Positions 8,513-17,800 are shown, counted from the first letter of the stretch. The stretch is 26,108 nt of DNA from JAEZDP01 sp044508265 (GCA_044508265.1 JBIQIB010000056.1:1-26108), one strand, 5' to 3'. A program made the numbers and translations. The notes: generated by a model not told the origin, from the sequence alone.

Positions 8513-10651
8513 TCACTCGAGATTCGCTTCGAGGAACGCCCACTTGTCCGCAGCTTCCTCGATCTGTTTGGTGGTCGGCTTCCCGGCCCCGTGGCCGGCC
8601 TTCGTCTCGATCCGGATGAGGACCGGCGCATCTCCCGCCTGCGCGGCCTGCAGCGCCGCGGCAAACTTGAAACTGTGCGCCGGGACGACGCGGTCGTCGT
8701 GGTCGGCGGTAGTCACGAGCGTCGCCGGGTAGGCCGTGCCGGGCTTCAGGTTGTGCAGCGGCGAGTAGCGATAGAGGACGTCGAACCCTTCCTTCGTCTC
8801 GGACGAGCCGTAGTCGGACGTCCACGCCCAGCCGATCGTGAAGCGGTGGAAGCGCAGCATGTCCATCACGCCCACGGCGGGCAATGCGGCGCCGAAGAGG
8901 TCGGGGCGCTGCGTCATCGCGGCGCCCACGAGCAGCCCGCCATTGCTGCCGCCGCCGATGGCCAGACTCGCGGGTGACGTGTACCCCTCGGCGATCAGGT
9001 ACTCCGCGGCCGCGATGAAGTCGTCGAAGACGTTCTGCTTGTTGTCGAGCCGTCCGGCGTCATGCCACTCCTGGCCGTACTCGCCGCCGCCCCGCAGGTT
9101 CGGCACCGCGAAGACGCCGCCGCGCTCCATCCACGCCAGGTTGGCCACCGAGAACGCAGGCGTCAGCGAGATGTTGAAGCCGCCATACCCATAGAGATAG
9201 GTCCTGGCGCGACCGTTCATCTCGAGTCCCTTCCGGTGCGAGATGAACATCGGCACACGGGCGCCGTCCTTCGACGTGAAGAACACCTGCCGCGTCTCGA
9301 ACTCCGCCGGGTCGAAGGCCACATCCGGCTGCCGGAACACGCTGCTCGTGCCCGCGGCGACGTCGTACCTGAAGATCGTCGTCGGCGTCGTGAACGAGGT
9401 GAACGAGTAAAAGGCCTCCGGCTGGTCGCGGTCGCCCTGCACCGACACGCTGCCGATGCCGGGCAGCGTGATGTTGGCGGCGCCCGTGCCGTCGATGTCG
9501 TACACGCGCAGGCGGTCCTGCGCGTCGACCCGCCACGTGACGATGATGCGGTCGCCGGCCAGGACGGCGTCGGAGATCACGTCCTGGCCGGGCCCCTGGG
9601 CCACGAGCGTCTTCCAGTCCGAAGGTCCAGCGTGTCCCAGCCTGATCGCGACGATGCGCCTGCGCGGCGCGCCCTGCGTGGTCAGGACGTAGAACGTCGT
9701 GTCGTCGTTGCCGAGCACGATGTACTCGGCGTCGAACGCGTCGAGGAAGGGCAGCACCGGAGCGTCCTCGCCCTGCGAGAGGTCCTTCACGAACAGCCGG
9801 TTCTTCGGCTCGGTGCCCTCCCACTGGCTGATGACCAGGTACCGGCCGTCGTCGGTGACATGGGCTTCGAAGCCCCAGTCGGGTTCGTCGGGCCGTTCGT
9901 AGACGAGGCGATCCTCGTCCTGCGGCGTGCCGATCGCGTGGAAGTACAACTGCTGGTTGCGGTTCACGCCCGTCAGCGCCGCGCCCTCGGCCGGCGCCTC
10001 GTACCGGCTGTAGTAGAAGCCGGAGCCGTCACGGCGCCACGCGGCGCCACTGAACTTCGACCACTGCACGTCGTCGTCGAGGTCGCGTCCCGTGGCGATC
10101 TCTCGAACCTTCCAGCGCATCCAGTCGGAGCCGCTCTCGGAGAGCGCGTAGGCCAGGTACCGTCCGTCGTCGCTGATGCTCGTGCCGTTCACCGCGATCG
10201 TGCCGTCGGGTGACAGGGCGTTCGGATCGAGCAGCACCTCCGGCTCGGCGTCGAGCGTGCGAGCCTTGTAGTAGACCGCCTGGTTCTGCAGCCCGTCGTT
10301 GCGCGTGTAGACGTAGAAGTCGCCGCGCCTGCGTGGCAGGCCGAAGCGCTCGTAGTTCCACAGCTCGGTGAGCCGCTGGCGGATCGCGTCGCGCGACGGG
10401 ATCTGCTCGAGATAGTTGAACGTCACGCGGTTCTGCGCTTCGACCCAGGCCTCGGTCTCCGGCGCGTTGTCGTCCTCGAGCCAGCGGTACGGATCGGCGA
10501 CGACGGTGCCGAAGTAGTCGTCGGTCTGGTCGACGGTGCGCGTCTCGGGGTACGGCAGGCGCGTGATCTCGGGGCGCGGAGAATCGCCCGCGCAGGCAGT
10601 CAGGGTGACGGTCATGACGAGGAGCGTTGGCAGGGCATGGCGGCTGGCCAT
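8513..10651 (-). CDS. Prolyl oligopeptidase, family S9A, predicted lipoprotein
   Basis: A 712-residue serine peptidase that should cleave short peptides after proline. The N terminus is a lipoprotein signal with lipobox LTAC (17-20), so C20 is probably lipidated and the enzyme held at a membrane facing the periplasm or outside. A seven-bladed propeller region (about 90-440) starts after YFGTVVADPYRWLED. The catalytic domain has nucleophile S569 in GGGSNGG, D652 in ADHDDRVVP and H687 in KAGHGAG, with spacing close to the porcine enzyme. The LRGGGEYG oxyanion-side motif is also present. The enzyme appears intact. The ATG at 10651 gives the full signal peptide. The gene is divergent from the PIG-L deacetylase gene across 125 bp. 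Confidence 0.95.
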   Translation of the reverse strand: MASRHALPTLLVMTVTLTACAGDSPRPEITRLPYPETRTVDQTDDYFGTVVADPYRWLEDDNAPETEAWVEAQNRVTFNYLEQIPSRDAIRQRLTELWNYERFGLPRRRGDFYVYTRNDGLQNQAVYYKARTLDAEPEVLLDPNALSPDGTIAVNGTSISDDGRYLAYALSESGSDWMRWKVREIATGRDLDDDVQWSKFSGAAWRRDGSGFYYSRYEAPAEGAALTGVNRNQQLYFHAIGTPQDEDRLVYERPDEPDWGFEAHVTDDGRYLVISQWEGTEPKNRLFVKDLSQGEDAPVLPFLDAFDAEYIVLGNDDTTFYVLTTQGAPRRRIVAIRLGHAGPSDWKTLVAQGPGQDVISDAVLAGDRIIVTWRVDAQDRLRVYDIDGTGAANITLPGIGSVSVQGDRDQPEAFYSFTSFTTPTTIFRYDVAAGTSSVFRQPDVAFDPAEFETRQVFFTSKDGARVPMFISHRKGLEMNGRARTYLYGYGGFNISLTPAFSVANLAWMERGGVFAVPNLRGGGEYGQEWHDAGRLDNKQNVFDDFIAAAEYLIAEGYTSPASLAIGGGSNGGLLVGAAMTQRPDLFGAALPAVGVMDMLRFHRFTIGWAWTSDYGSSETKEGFDVLYRYSPLHNLKPGTAYPATLVTTADHDDRVVPAHSFKFAAALQAAQAGDAPVLIRIETKAGHGAGKPTTKQIEEAADKWAFLEANLE

Positions 10652-10704
10652 GGCCCATTATGGCGCGCGCGAGCCGGTTTCAATGCCTCTCACCGGGTTC
10701 CCGC

Positions 10705-10733
10705 TTGCTCCGGCGGGCGCTCTGGCGGAGAAT
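10705..10733 (+). promoter_or_regulatory. Weak candidate promoter for the PIG-L gene
   Basis: TTGCTC (10705-10710) and GAGAAT (10728-10733) are separated by 17 bases, in the intergenic region before the ATG at 10777. The match to a housekeeping sigma-70 consensus is moderate only. In GC-rich DNA such matches often arise by chance. Confidence 0.25.
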
Positions 10734-10776
10734 CGCCTCCGAATCGTTTCCCATACAGCATCGGAGTACCTCCCCC

Positions 10777-11673
10777 ATGAATCGTCTGACTCTTTCCCTG
10801 GCCTGCATCACCGCGCTCGGCTTCGCGCTGCCGATGCTCGCGGTGGCGCAGACCTCGTCATCGTCTGAACCCCTCCGCATCATCATGTTCGGTGCGCACC
10901 CGGACGACTGCGACATCCGGTCGGCCGGCACCGCCGCCAAGTGGGTCGCGCTCGGCCACAAGGTGCGCTTCGTCTCGGTGACCAACGGCGACGCCGGCCA
11001 CCACGAGATGGGTGGCGGCATGCTCGCGATGCGGCGCAGGGCAGAGGCCGAGGAAGTGGGCCGGCGGCTCGGCATCGAGTACGTCGTGCTCGACAACCAT
11101 GACGGCGAGCTCGTGCCGTCGCTCGACGTACGCGAGCAGATCATCCAGCAGATTCGCGAGTGGGACGCCGACCTCGTGCTCGGGCCGCGCCCGAACGACT
11201 ATCACCCCGACCACCGCTACACCGGCGTCCTGCTGCAGGATGCCGCGTTCATGGTGACGGTGCCCAACATCGCGACGAAGACGCCGGCGCTCAGGAAGAA
11301 CCCCGTGTTCCTGTACTACCAGGACGGCTTCCAGCGTCCCAACCCGTTCCGGCCAGACATCGTCGTCAACATCGACGACACGATCGACAAGAAGATCGAC
11401 GCGCTCGACGCGCACGTCTCGCAGTTCTACGAGTGGCTGCCGTGGCACGCCGGCTATCTGGATCAGGTGCCGAAGGACCCTGCGGAGCGCAAGGCGTGGC
11501 TGAAGAAGTCGCGCGGCGGCAACCTCTCGCCCGCGGTGCGCGAGGCGCTCGAGAAGACGTACGGCAAGGAAGCCGCCGCGAAGATTCAGCACGCCGAGGC
11601 GTTCGAGATCTGCGAGTACGGCACGCGTCCGACCGAAGCGGACATCAAGCGTCTGTTTCCGTTCCTGCCGTAG
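10777..11673 (+). CDS. Secreted PIG-L family deacetylase
   Basis: This 298-residue protein has a Sec signal peptide cleaved after AVA (residue 24). The zinc-dependent LmbE/PIG-L de-N-acetylase fold follows, with AHPDD at 40-44 (H41 and D44 as metal ligands, D43 as likely base) and HPDH at 143-146 (H146 as third ligand). Family members remove N-acetyl groups from GlcNAc-type sugars. The substrate here is unknown, and export points to an envelope or extracellular glycan. A longer in-frame extension to 10627 overlaps the divergent peptidase gene. The ATG at 10777 is preferred because it gives a proper signal peptide and has GGAG at 10763-10766. An inverted repeat array follows the stop codon. 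Confidence 0.93.
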   Translation: MNRLTLSLACITALGFALPMLAVAQTSSSSEPLRIIMFGAHPDDCDIRSAGTAAKWVALGHKVRFVSVTNGDAGHHEMGGGMLAMRRRAEAEEVGRRLGIEYVVLDNHDGELVPSLDVREQIIQQIREWDADLVLGPRPNDYHPDHRYTGVLLQDAAFMVTVPNIATKTPALRKNPVFLYYQDGFQRPNPFRPDIVVNIDDTIDKKIDALDAHVSQFYEWLPWHAGYLDQVPKDPAERKAWLKKSRGGNLSPAVREALEKTYGKEAAAKIQHAEAFEICEYGTRPTEADIKRLFPFLP

Positions 11674-11676
11674 CGG

Positions 11677-11771
11677 ATCAGCAAGTCCGCGAGTCGGCGG
11701 GTCGGCGGGTCAGCAAAGTCAGCAGCTGGCCCTGCCGACAAGCCGACCAGCCGACCTGCCGATCCGCCGCC
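11677..11771. repeat. Inverted array of 8-bp units between convergent genes
   Basis: The left arm consists of octads ATCAGCAA, GTCCGCGA, GTCGGCGG, GTCGGCGG, GTCAGCAA(A) and GTCAGCAG (11677-11725). A CTGGCC hinge (11726-11731) follows. The right arm is the complementary family CTGCCGAC, AAGCCGAC, CAGCCGAC, CTGCCGAT, CCGCCGCC (11732-11771). The arms can pair into a long hairpin. It fills the gap between the stop codons of the PIG-L and GNAT genes, so it may act as a two-way terminator. Related units occur at 1-32 and 7154-7167. Confidence 0.75.
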
Positions 11772-12254
11772 TTACCTTCCCGACATCACCTCGAGTTCCA
11801 TGTACACGATGCCGCCGATAGGCGCGCGATTGTACGGCGCCGTCTCGCGGAAGCCGAGCGACGTGTACAGCTCGCGCGCCTCGCCCATCGTCGCCAGCGT
11901 GTCGAGGACGATGCGCCGGTAGCCACGCGCGCACGCACGTCCGATCGCCGTCCGGGCGAGCGCGCGGCCGACAGCCAGCCCGCGGAACCCCGGCCGCACG
12001 TACAGCCGCTTCATCTCGCAGGTGTCGTGGTCGAACGGCCGGAACGCGACACAGCCGACGGCCTCGTCGCCGCGACGGGCGAGCAGCAACGCCCCTGACG
12101 GCGGGGCGTACATCTCGTCGAGATGTTCCAGCTCGTGTGAGAGGTTCTGGTAGTCGAGGTTCACGCCGAGCGTTGTGGCGTACTCCTGGATCAACGCCCG
12201 CGCGACGGCGATGTCCGACGCGGTCAGTGCGTCGACGACCTCGATCGTCTCCAT
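11772..12254 (-). CDS. GNAT family N-acetyltransferase
   Basis: A 160-residue single-domain GNAT protein. Motif A spans about 80-103: the strand EMKRLYVRP is followed by the acetyl-CoA pyrophosphate loop RGLAVGRAL, where an alanine replaces the usual middle glycine. The later segment EARELYTSLGFRE (125-137) is the conserved motif B helix. The acyl acceptor cannot be inferred. The ATG at 12254 is used because an upstream extension to 12320 is low-complexity and lies across the likely promoter. The gene converges on the PIG-L gene across the octad array, and its stop codon directly abuts that array. Confidence 0.9.
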   Translation of the reverse strand: METIEVVDALTASDIAVARALIQEYATTLGVNLDYQNLSHELEHLDEMYAPPSGALLLARRGDEAVGCVAFRPFDHDTCEMKRLYVRPGFRGLAVGRALARTAIGRACARGYRRIVLDTLATMGEARELYTSLGFRETAPYNRAPIGGIVYMELEVMSGR

Positions 12255-12265
12255 GGATGCCGCAC

Positions 12266-12271
12266 AGTATA
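12266..12271 (-). promoter_or_regulatory. Candidate -10 box with very short leader, GNAT gene
   Basis: TATACT on the minus strand is a 5/6 match to the -10 consensus and ends 11 bases before the ATG at 12254. Transcription would begin about 5 bases before the start codon, making the message nearly leaderless. No convincing -35 box is seen at 17 bp. Confidence 0.35.
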
Positions 12272-12336
12272 CGGCAGCACGGTGGCCGGTCCTGGCGCGC
12301 TGGCCGACGCCCGAACGCAACGGCTGAGCCCTGGAT

Positions 12337-13116
12337 CTACCCGTGGATGGTCGACTCCGCGAGCAGCTTCTTCAGCCGGTTGTCAGGACCGCGGCTCGCG
12401 ACGAGTCGCGTCCCGTCGCGCAGGATTACGGCGTACTCGCCGTGGAAGAGCGGCTGCAGTTCCCGGATGCGGTCGGCATTGACGATCGTGGACCGGTGGA
12501 TGCGGAAGAAGACCGCCGGGTCGAGCGCGCTCTCCATGCCCTTCATCGTCTCGCGCAGCAGGTGCGACTGCTGGCCCATGTGCAGCCGCACGTAGTTGCC
12601 TTCGGCTTCGATCCAGTCGATCTCGTCCACCTTGACGAAGAAGACGCGGCCTGACGACTTCACGAGCAGTCGTTGGCGATCGCGCTGCTCGGCCGCGACC
12701 CACGAGACCAGGTTTCGAAGGCGATCGCGCTGCATGCCGCCGGCGTCGTCGCGGGCCAGCGCCGAGCGCGCGCGATCGAGTGCCTGTCCGAACCGCTCCG
12801 CGTTGAACGGCTTCAGGACGTAATCGAGCGCGTGCACCTCGAAGGCCCGCAGCGCGTACTTGTCGTACGCCGTCACGAACACGACGTAGGGCAGCGCCTC
12901 GCCCTCGAGCGCACGCAGCACGCCGAAGCCGTCCACGCCGGGCATCTGCACGTCGAGGAACACGAGATCCGGACGGTGCTCGCGGATGGCCGACACGGCC
13001 TGCTGGCCATCGCCGCACTCGCCGACGATCGCCGTGTCGGGATGTGCGGTGAGCATCATGCGCACGCGCTCACGAGCCAGGGGTTCGTCGTCGACGATGA
13101 GGGTTCGGAGGGTCAT
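12337..13116 (-). CDS. LytR/AlgR-type response regulator (REC-LytTR)
   Basis: This 259-residue regulator has a receiver domain (about 3-122) with acidic residues D9-D10, phospho-acceptor D55 in VFLDVQMPG, T82 and K102 in LKPF. A LytTR DNA-binding domain follows (about 150-255), containing the segments VDEIDWIEAEGNYVRLH and FFRIHRSTIVN. Phosphorylation by the kinase encoded just upstream should control binding to promoter direct repeats. The start codon overlaps the kinase stop codon (ATGA), and AAGGAG at 13129-13124 lies seven bases before it. All key residues are present. Its targets cannot be read here; no obvious pair of LytTR direct repeats was recognised by eye in this window. Confidence 0.95.
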   Translation of the reverse strand: MTLRTLIVDDEPLARERVRMMLTAHPDTAIVGECGDGQQAVSAIREHRPDLVFLDVQMPGVDGFGVLRALEGEALPYVVFVTAYDKYALRAFEVHALDYVLKPFNAERFGQALDRARSALARDDAGGMQRDRLRNLVSWVAAEQRDRQRLLVKSSGRVFFVKVDEIDWIEAEGNYVRLHMGQQSHLLRETMKGMESALDPAVFFRIHRSTIVNADRIRELQPLFHGEYAVILRDGTRLVASRGPDNRLKKLLAESTIHG

Positions 13117-14336
13117 GCTGGTACTCCTTCGTAGGAGGGTTCCGGCGAGTGCATGTCGTCACCCAGCGGCAGGTGCAGGCGCACGACGGCGCCGCCCTCG
13201 GGATGATTGGCAAGCGTGAGCACGGCGCCCGGGCCGTACAGCTCGCGCAGGCGTTCGCGCGTGTTGCGCAGGCCGATGCCGCCAACCGGCAGGCCTTCCG
13301 GTCCGAGGCGGATCCCGGGGCCGCTGTCGCGGACGGCGAGATCGAGCCAGGAGCCGGCGCGCCGCGCCGTCACGATGATTCGGCCGCCATCAGGGCTCGC
13401 CGACAGCCCGTGCTTGATGGCGTTCTCCGCAATGGGCTGCAGGACCTGGTTCGGCACCATCACGCCGAGCAGCTCGGACGGCACCGAAATCTCCACGTGG
13501 AGCCGGTCCTGGAAGCGCGTCCGCTGGATGTCGAGGTAGCGCGACAGGAAGTCGATCTCCTGGCCGAGCGTCACCTCCTGCACGCCGATCGAGTCGAGCG
13601 ACATGCGCAGCAGGTCGCTGAGCTGCGTGATCATCTCGTCGGCGGCCCGCGCGTCGCGGTGGACCAGGGTCGATATCGCGTTCAGGGTGTTGAAGAGGAA
13701 ATGAGGATGGAGCTGCCCCTTGAGCACCTCGAGCTGTGCTCGCGCGAGCCGGGCCTCGAGCTGCGACGCGCGCAGGGCCCTGTCGCGGAAGCGCATGTAG
13801 TTGTGCCACGCCTGATGCACGGCCACCAGCACCCAGTACGACTGGAACGCGAGATAGAACTGCGACACCAGCAGCCACACGAACGGCAGCGGCGAGGGAT
13901 CGACGATGGGCACGTGGCTCAGGGCCCAGCGGAGGACGGCGTACCCGAGGCAGACCGCAAGGGAGCCGCCCGCGTGGACCAGCAGCGAGAACCGCCACGT
14001 CGCCGGCTCGAGCGGGTAGCGCCGGGCGAGCGTGATGATGAGCGGCGCCAGCGCAGCAAACGGCAGCCATGTGGCGAGACCCGAGAAGACGATCTCGTGC
14101 CACGGCAACGACACGCCCCGCATCGAATACTGCAGCGCAAGCTGCGGCATCGTCAGCACACTCAGCACGAGCAGGACGGCGAACAGGAGCAGCCACGCCC
14201 GTCGTTCCACAACTTCGGTGTGGATGGAATGGGGCGCGCGCAGGCTGTCGAGCACGGCGCCACGGAGGGTCGAGACGGCGGGCCCCGCAGCTGAGCCGGA
14301 GGACGCAGGGGACGGATGGATCGGTTCGTGCGACAT
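13113..14336 (-). CDS. LytS/YehU-type sensor histidine kinase
   Basis: A 407-residue membrane kinase. A cytoplasmic lead of about 46 residues precedes four predicted membrane segments (about 47-68, 81-103, 115-138, 151-175). A short coiled coil (about 183-206) leads to the His_kinase domain with QLHPHFLFNTLNAIS (208-222), H212 being the likely phosphorylation site. The ATPase domain has NAIKHG (305-310), DSGPG (337-341) and GIGLRNTRERL (353-363). There is no periplasmic sensor domain, so the signal may be sensed in the membrane. It is co-transcribed with its regulator through a four-base overlap. The start has only a weak ribosome binding site. Confidence 0.94.
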   Translation of the reverse strand: MSHEPIHPSPASSGSAAGPAVSTLRGAVLDSLRAPHSIHTEVVERRAWLLLFAVLLVLSVLTMPQLALQYSMRGVSLPWHEIVFSGLATWLPFAALAPLIITLARRYPLEPATWRFSLLVHAGGSLAVCLGYAVLRWALSHVPIVDPSPLPFVWLLVSQFYLAFQSYWVLVAVHQAWHNYMRFRDRALRASQLEARLARAQLEVLKGQLHPHFLFNTLNAISTLVHRDARAADEMITQLSDLLRMSLDSIGVQEVTLGQEIDFLSRYLDIQRTRFQDRLHVEISVPSELLGVMVPNQVLQPIAENAIKHGLSASPDGGRIIVTARRAGSWLDLAVRDSGPGIRLGPEGLPVGGIGLRNTRERLRELYGPGAVLTLANHPEGGAVVRLHLPLGDDMHSPEPSYEGVPA

Positions 14337-14441
14337 GCGGCTCAGCCGAAACGCCCTCCCGTGCTACCCCGGCACTGCGCCGGTTCGCAACAATCGTGGG
14401 ACGTGCTTCCAGCGTGATGTGACGAACTGGAGGGGCCGCGC

Positions 14442-14487
14442 GTTCAGTACTCGACGGCCGGGCGGCCGCCTGTACGAGGGACTGAAC
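14442..14487 (-). terminator. Inverted repeat after the small Cys-rich gene
   Basis: GTTCAGT (14487-14481 on the minus strand) pairs perfectly with ACTGAAC (14448-14442), enclosing a GC-rich stretch that can pair further around GGCGGCCGCC. It starts immediately after the TGA at 14490-14488. No U-tract follows, so it may be a terminator or a processing hairpin. Confidence 0.3.
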
Positions 14488-14712
14488 TCAGTGCGCGGGA
14501 CCGCGGACGGCAGCCCAGCGCTGCGCCGTGGCGGGCAACTTTGCCGCGGCGCGGTCGATGACGGCCGCCAGATCGGCGAAACGGGATTCGTCGATACGGA
14601 CGTTCACGTCGCCGATCTGCAAGTGCAGGCAGCCGTGCTCGCAGCGGTAGACGCAGCAGTCATCCGACTCGGCCAGCACTTCGTACCCGTCATCGTCCAA
14701 GTGGTCGTGCAT
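14488..14712 (-). CDS. Small Cys-rich protein of unknown function
   Basis: This 74-residue protein has four cysteines and a histidine in one cluster (DDCCVYRCEHGCLHLQIG, about residues 17-34), which could bind a metal ion. A conserved-looking tail follows: VNVRIDESRFADLAAVIDRA. The pattern of Cys-x-His-Gly followed by a hydrophobic strand and then an E/D-x-F helix recalls small uncharacterised bacterial families, but I cannot name one firmly. The ATG at 14712 is chosen because a strong promoter (14759-14731) lies just upstream and its predicted transcript begins near 14724. A longer form from ATG 14790, with GGAG eight bases before it, would add 26 low-complexity residues encoded across that promoter. 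The gene is divergent from the TamB-TamA fusion gene. Confidence 0.65.
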   Translation of the reverse strand: MHDHLDDDGYEVLAESDDCCVYRCEHGCLHLQIGDVNVRIDESRFADLAAVIDRAAAKLPATAQRWAAVRGPAH

Positions 14713-14730
14713 GTCGCGCAATCGGTGCCC

Positions 14731-14759
14731 AGCATAAGCCGACCATTCTGGTCGGTCAA
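14731..14759 (-). promoter_or_regulatory. Sigma-70-type promoter with palindromic operator in the spacer
   Basis: On the minus strand TTGACC (14759-14754) and TATGCT (14736-14731) are exactly 17 bases apart. The spacer and the -35 edge contain the palindrome CCGACCATTCTGGTCGG (14739-14755), with two perfect 7-base arms and a 3-base centre. Sites built on CCGACC/GGTCGG are typical of TetR-family operators, so a repressor probably blocks this promoter. No tetR gene is in the window. Confidence 0.6.
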
Positions 14760-14848
14760 GGTCACCGGACGCCGCGTCGCCGCAAGGCATCCAGGTGGCT
14801 CCGAGAAATCGGCGCGCCGCGTCGTGCCTCGGCTAAGATCGACGGATC

Positions 14849-17800
14849 GTGCCGCGCTCTCGCCGGCGCGTGCTCCTGTGGCTCGCCGCCGCGGTGCTCG
14901 CGCTGCCCCTTCTTGGCCTCGCCGCGCTCCACCTGCCGCCCGTGCAGCGGATGCTGACGCGCCAGGCGCTCGCGGCCATCCGCACCTCGGCAGACCTCGT
15001 GGTCGAGGCCGGCCGCGTGCGTGTTCTCCCGGCGCGACTTGCCGTCGTTGCCGAGCAGGTGCGCGTGTCGGCCGTCGGCCACACCGACGAGCCGCTGCTC
15101 GTCGCCGACGGCCTCGAGGTCGAACTCGGCTGGTCTGTCGTGACCACGCGCGGACGCGAGATCGCCATCGAGCGCCTCGTCGCGACGTCGCCCCGCATCC
15201 TGCTCCGCCGCGGCGCCGACGGCATCTGGAACCTTCCCGCATCGGACGGCGCATCGGAAACGCAGGTGCCAGGCATCTCGCTGCAGGACGTACGGCTTTC
15301 CGGCGCTCTCGTCGAGATCGTGGACGTGCCGTCTGACTGGCACGTCACCCTGCGTGAGCTGTCGATCGAGCCACACGACGGCGCCCTCGCTGCCGCGGGC
15401 GAAGTCGATGCGAGGGTCCGCGACGACGTGATGCGCGGCACGACGCGTGCTACGTTCACGCTCGACGACGGCGTGCTCGACATCCGCCAGGCCGACCTGC
15501 GGAGCGGCGCCTCGGCGCTGGACGTCTCCGGGCGCTTCGACACGCGCGACAGCGATCTCGACCTCGCCGCGGCGCTACGCCTCGACGTCGCGGACGTCAG
15601 AGGGCCCGCGGGTCTGCCCGACGCACGCGGCACACTCGATGCGCGAGGCGAGATCACGGGCACGCTGGAGGCACCCGCGGCAGTGTGGACGATCGCGGCC
15701 GCGGGAGTGACCGACGGGCGTCTGGCGCCCGTCACGCTCGATGCGCGCGGCTCCGCGGATACATCGCAGGTAGTGATCGAGACGCTGTCGGCGTCGATCG
15801 CCGGCGGGCGTGCGGCGCTTGCCGACGCAACAGTCGCTCTCACGTCCGAGGCGTCCACGCGCCTGCACGCGACCATCGAGGGCGTCGATGTCGGCACCCT
15901 GCTGGCCGGCTACACGCCCGGCGTGCCGCTTGCCGGCCGGCTCGACGGAGAGATCGATGCCGCTGGTCCTGGCCTGGAATGGACGTCATGGCGTGCGTCG
16001 GCACAGGGCCGCGTGCGAGGCACCGTGTCGTCGCACGAGGGCAGGGCTGACGTACGCACCGGCGTTGCCGTGCCGCTCGACGGGCGCATGACGGCCGCGC
16101 TCGCAGACGGACGGTGGCAGGCAGACGGCACCGTCACGCTGCAGGATGTCGCCAACGCCGCGGCCAATCTCGAAGGCGACATCGACGGCGATGCGGAGAG
16201 AGGCGGTCGCGTGGACGGCATCATCCGCGCCGACGTGCAGGACCTCGGCCGCGCGATGGGGGCATTCGCCTCCGCCGCGCCAGAGGTCGGCGGCCGTGCC
16301 GCTCTCGTCGCGCGTGTTACCGGCACGACCGCCGAACCCGAGGTCGCCTGGACGTTGGATGCCACGGCATCGTCGCCGCTCACCGCGCCGGCACACGTCG
16401 CGGCTGCCGGGAGCGCGACGCGTCACGCGATCGTGGCCACGACCGTCGAGGTGACGTCTGGACCGAACCAGCTCCATGGCACGCTCAGCGCAGGACTGAC
16501 GGGTCAGCAACTGCTGACGGGTCGCCTCAACGGCACGCTGCCGGACCTTGGCGCGCTCGTACGCGACGCCGGTATCGAGGGATGGAGGATCGCCGGCGAA
16601 GCGTCACTCGCAGCGGACCTCGGCGGAACGCTGACGCAACCGTCAGTCCGCGCGGACGTCCGCGCGGCCGACCTGTCCGCCGCAGGGCAGCGTGTTGACG
16701 AGTTGCGCGCGCGCCTCGCGTGGCAGGCCGACGACGTCCGTCTGACCGACATCGAGGCCCACGCTGGTCCCGGGCGGCTGAGCGGAGGCGCGGAGGTGAA
16801 TCTTGCGCGCGGCACGCACGTCGCGCGGTTGCGCGTGGACGACTGGCCGCTGCATCCCGTAACCGACGCGTCCGGCGCGGTCGTAGCGCCAATAGCCGCC
16901 GTCCTCGATGTGGACGTGGACACGCATGGACCGTGGCGACGTCCCTCAGGCACTCTCGCGCTGGACGCGACATCGGTAGCCGTGGACGAGAAGCCCGGTC
17001 CATCCATAGCGGCGCGGCTCACCGCCGACGGGCAGGTCGCATCGGGCACAGTCGCGGTGCCCGAGTGGAACACGACCGGCGAGGGCACGCTTGCGCTCGC
17101 CGATGGGCATGCCTTCGAGTGGTCCGCGAGAACGGACGGTCTGACGTTAGAGCCGCTGCGGCCATGGCTCCCGGACACGCTCGCCGGGATCAGGGCTTCG
17201 CTGACGGCGGACGTCGCTGCCAGCGGGTCTGCAGATGCGCCGGCGGAAACGACCGTGGCGCGTGCGACGGTTCACGCGCTGTCAGCATCGTCTGGTGATG
17301 CCACGCTCGCTCTCGAGGGACCGGCGATCATCGACGCCAGCCGCGATCGCGTCGCGGTGGGCGACTTCGTCGTCAGGACGGGCGGACTCGTCGTCTCGGC
17401 TGAAGGAGCTGTGGGGCGGCAGTCGGAGGAGCGGCCGCTTGAAGTCCGCGCCCAAGGCGCCATAGACGCGCTGCAGCCGTGGCTGTCAGCGTTCGAGGCA
17501 GAGGCGCCCGCGATCTCGGGGCAGGTTGACCTGCGCGCGCGCTTCGACGGCACGTTCGACGCGCCGCGGCCGAGCGCGTCGCTCACGTTGTCCGATGCCG
17601 CCGTCGAGGTCGCCGGTGCGCCGCTTCGGGTGCCGAGTCTGCAGCTCTCGCTCGAGGACGGACTCGTCTCTGCCGGCGAATCTCAGCTGCTGTGGCGGGA
17701 TGCGCAAGCGACGCTTGGCGGTCGCGTTCCCCTCCGCATGCTCGCGCGGTACGTGCCCGACGCCGTGCAGCCATGGCTGGGCGACGCGCAGGGCGTCGCG

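Noticed and set aside
11677..11771. CRISPR-like array
   Set aside because: Units are 8 bp with no unique spacers, and the two arms are in opposite orientation. There are no cas genes.
14032..15336. Plus-strand 434-residue frame spanning from the kinase gene into the TamB-TamA gene
   Set aside because: It crosses antisense kinase sequence, an intergenic region and a different frame of the fusion gene. It shows no domain and is arginine-rich.
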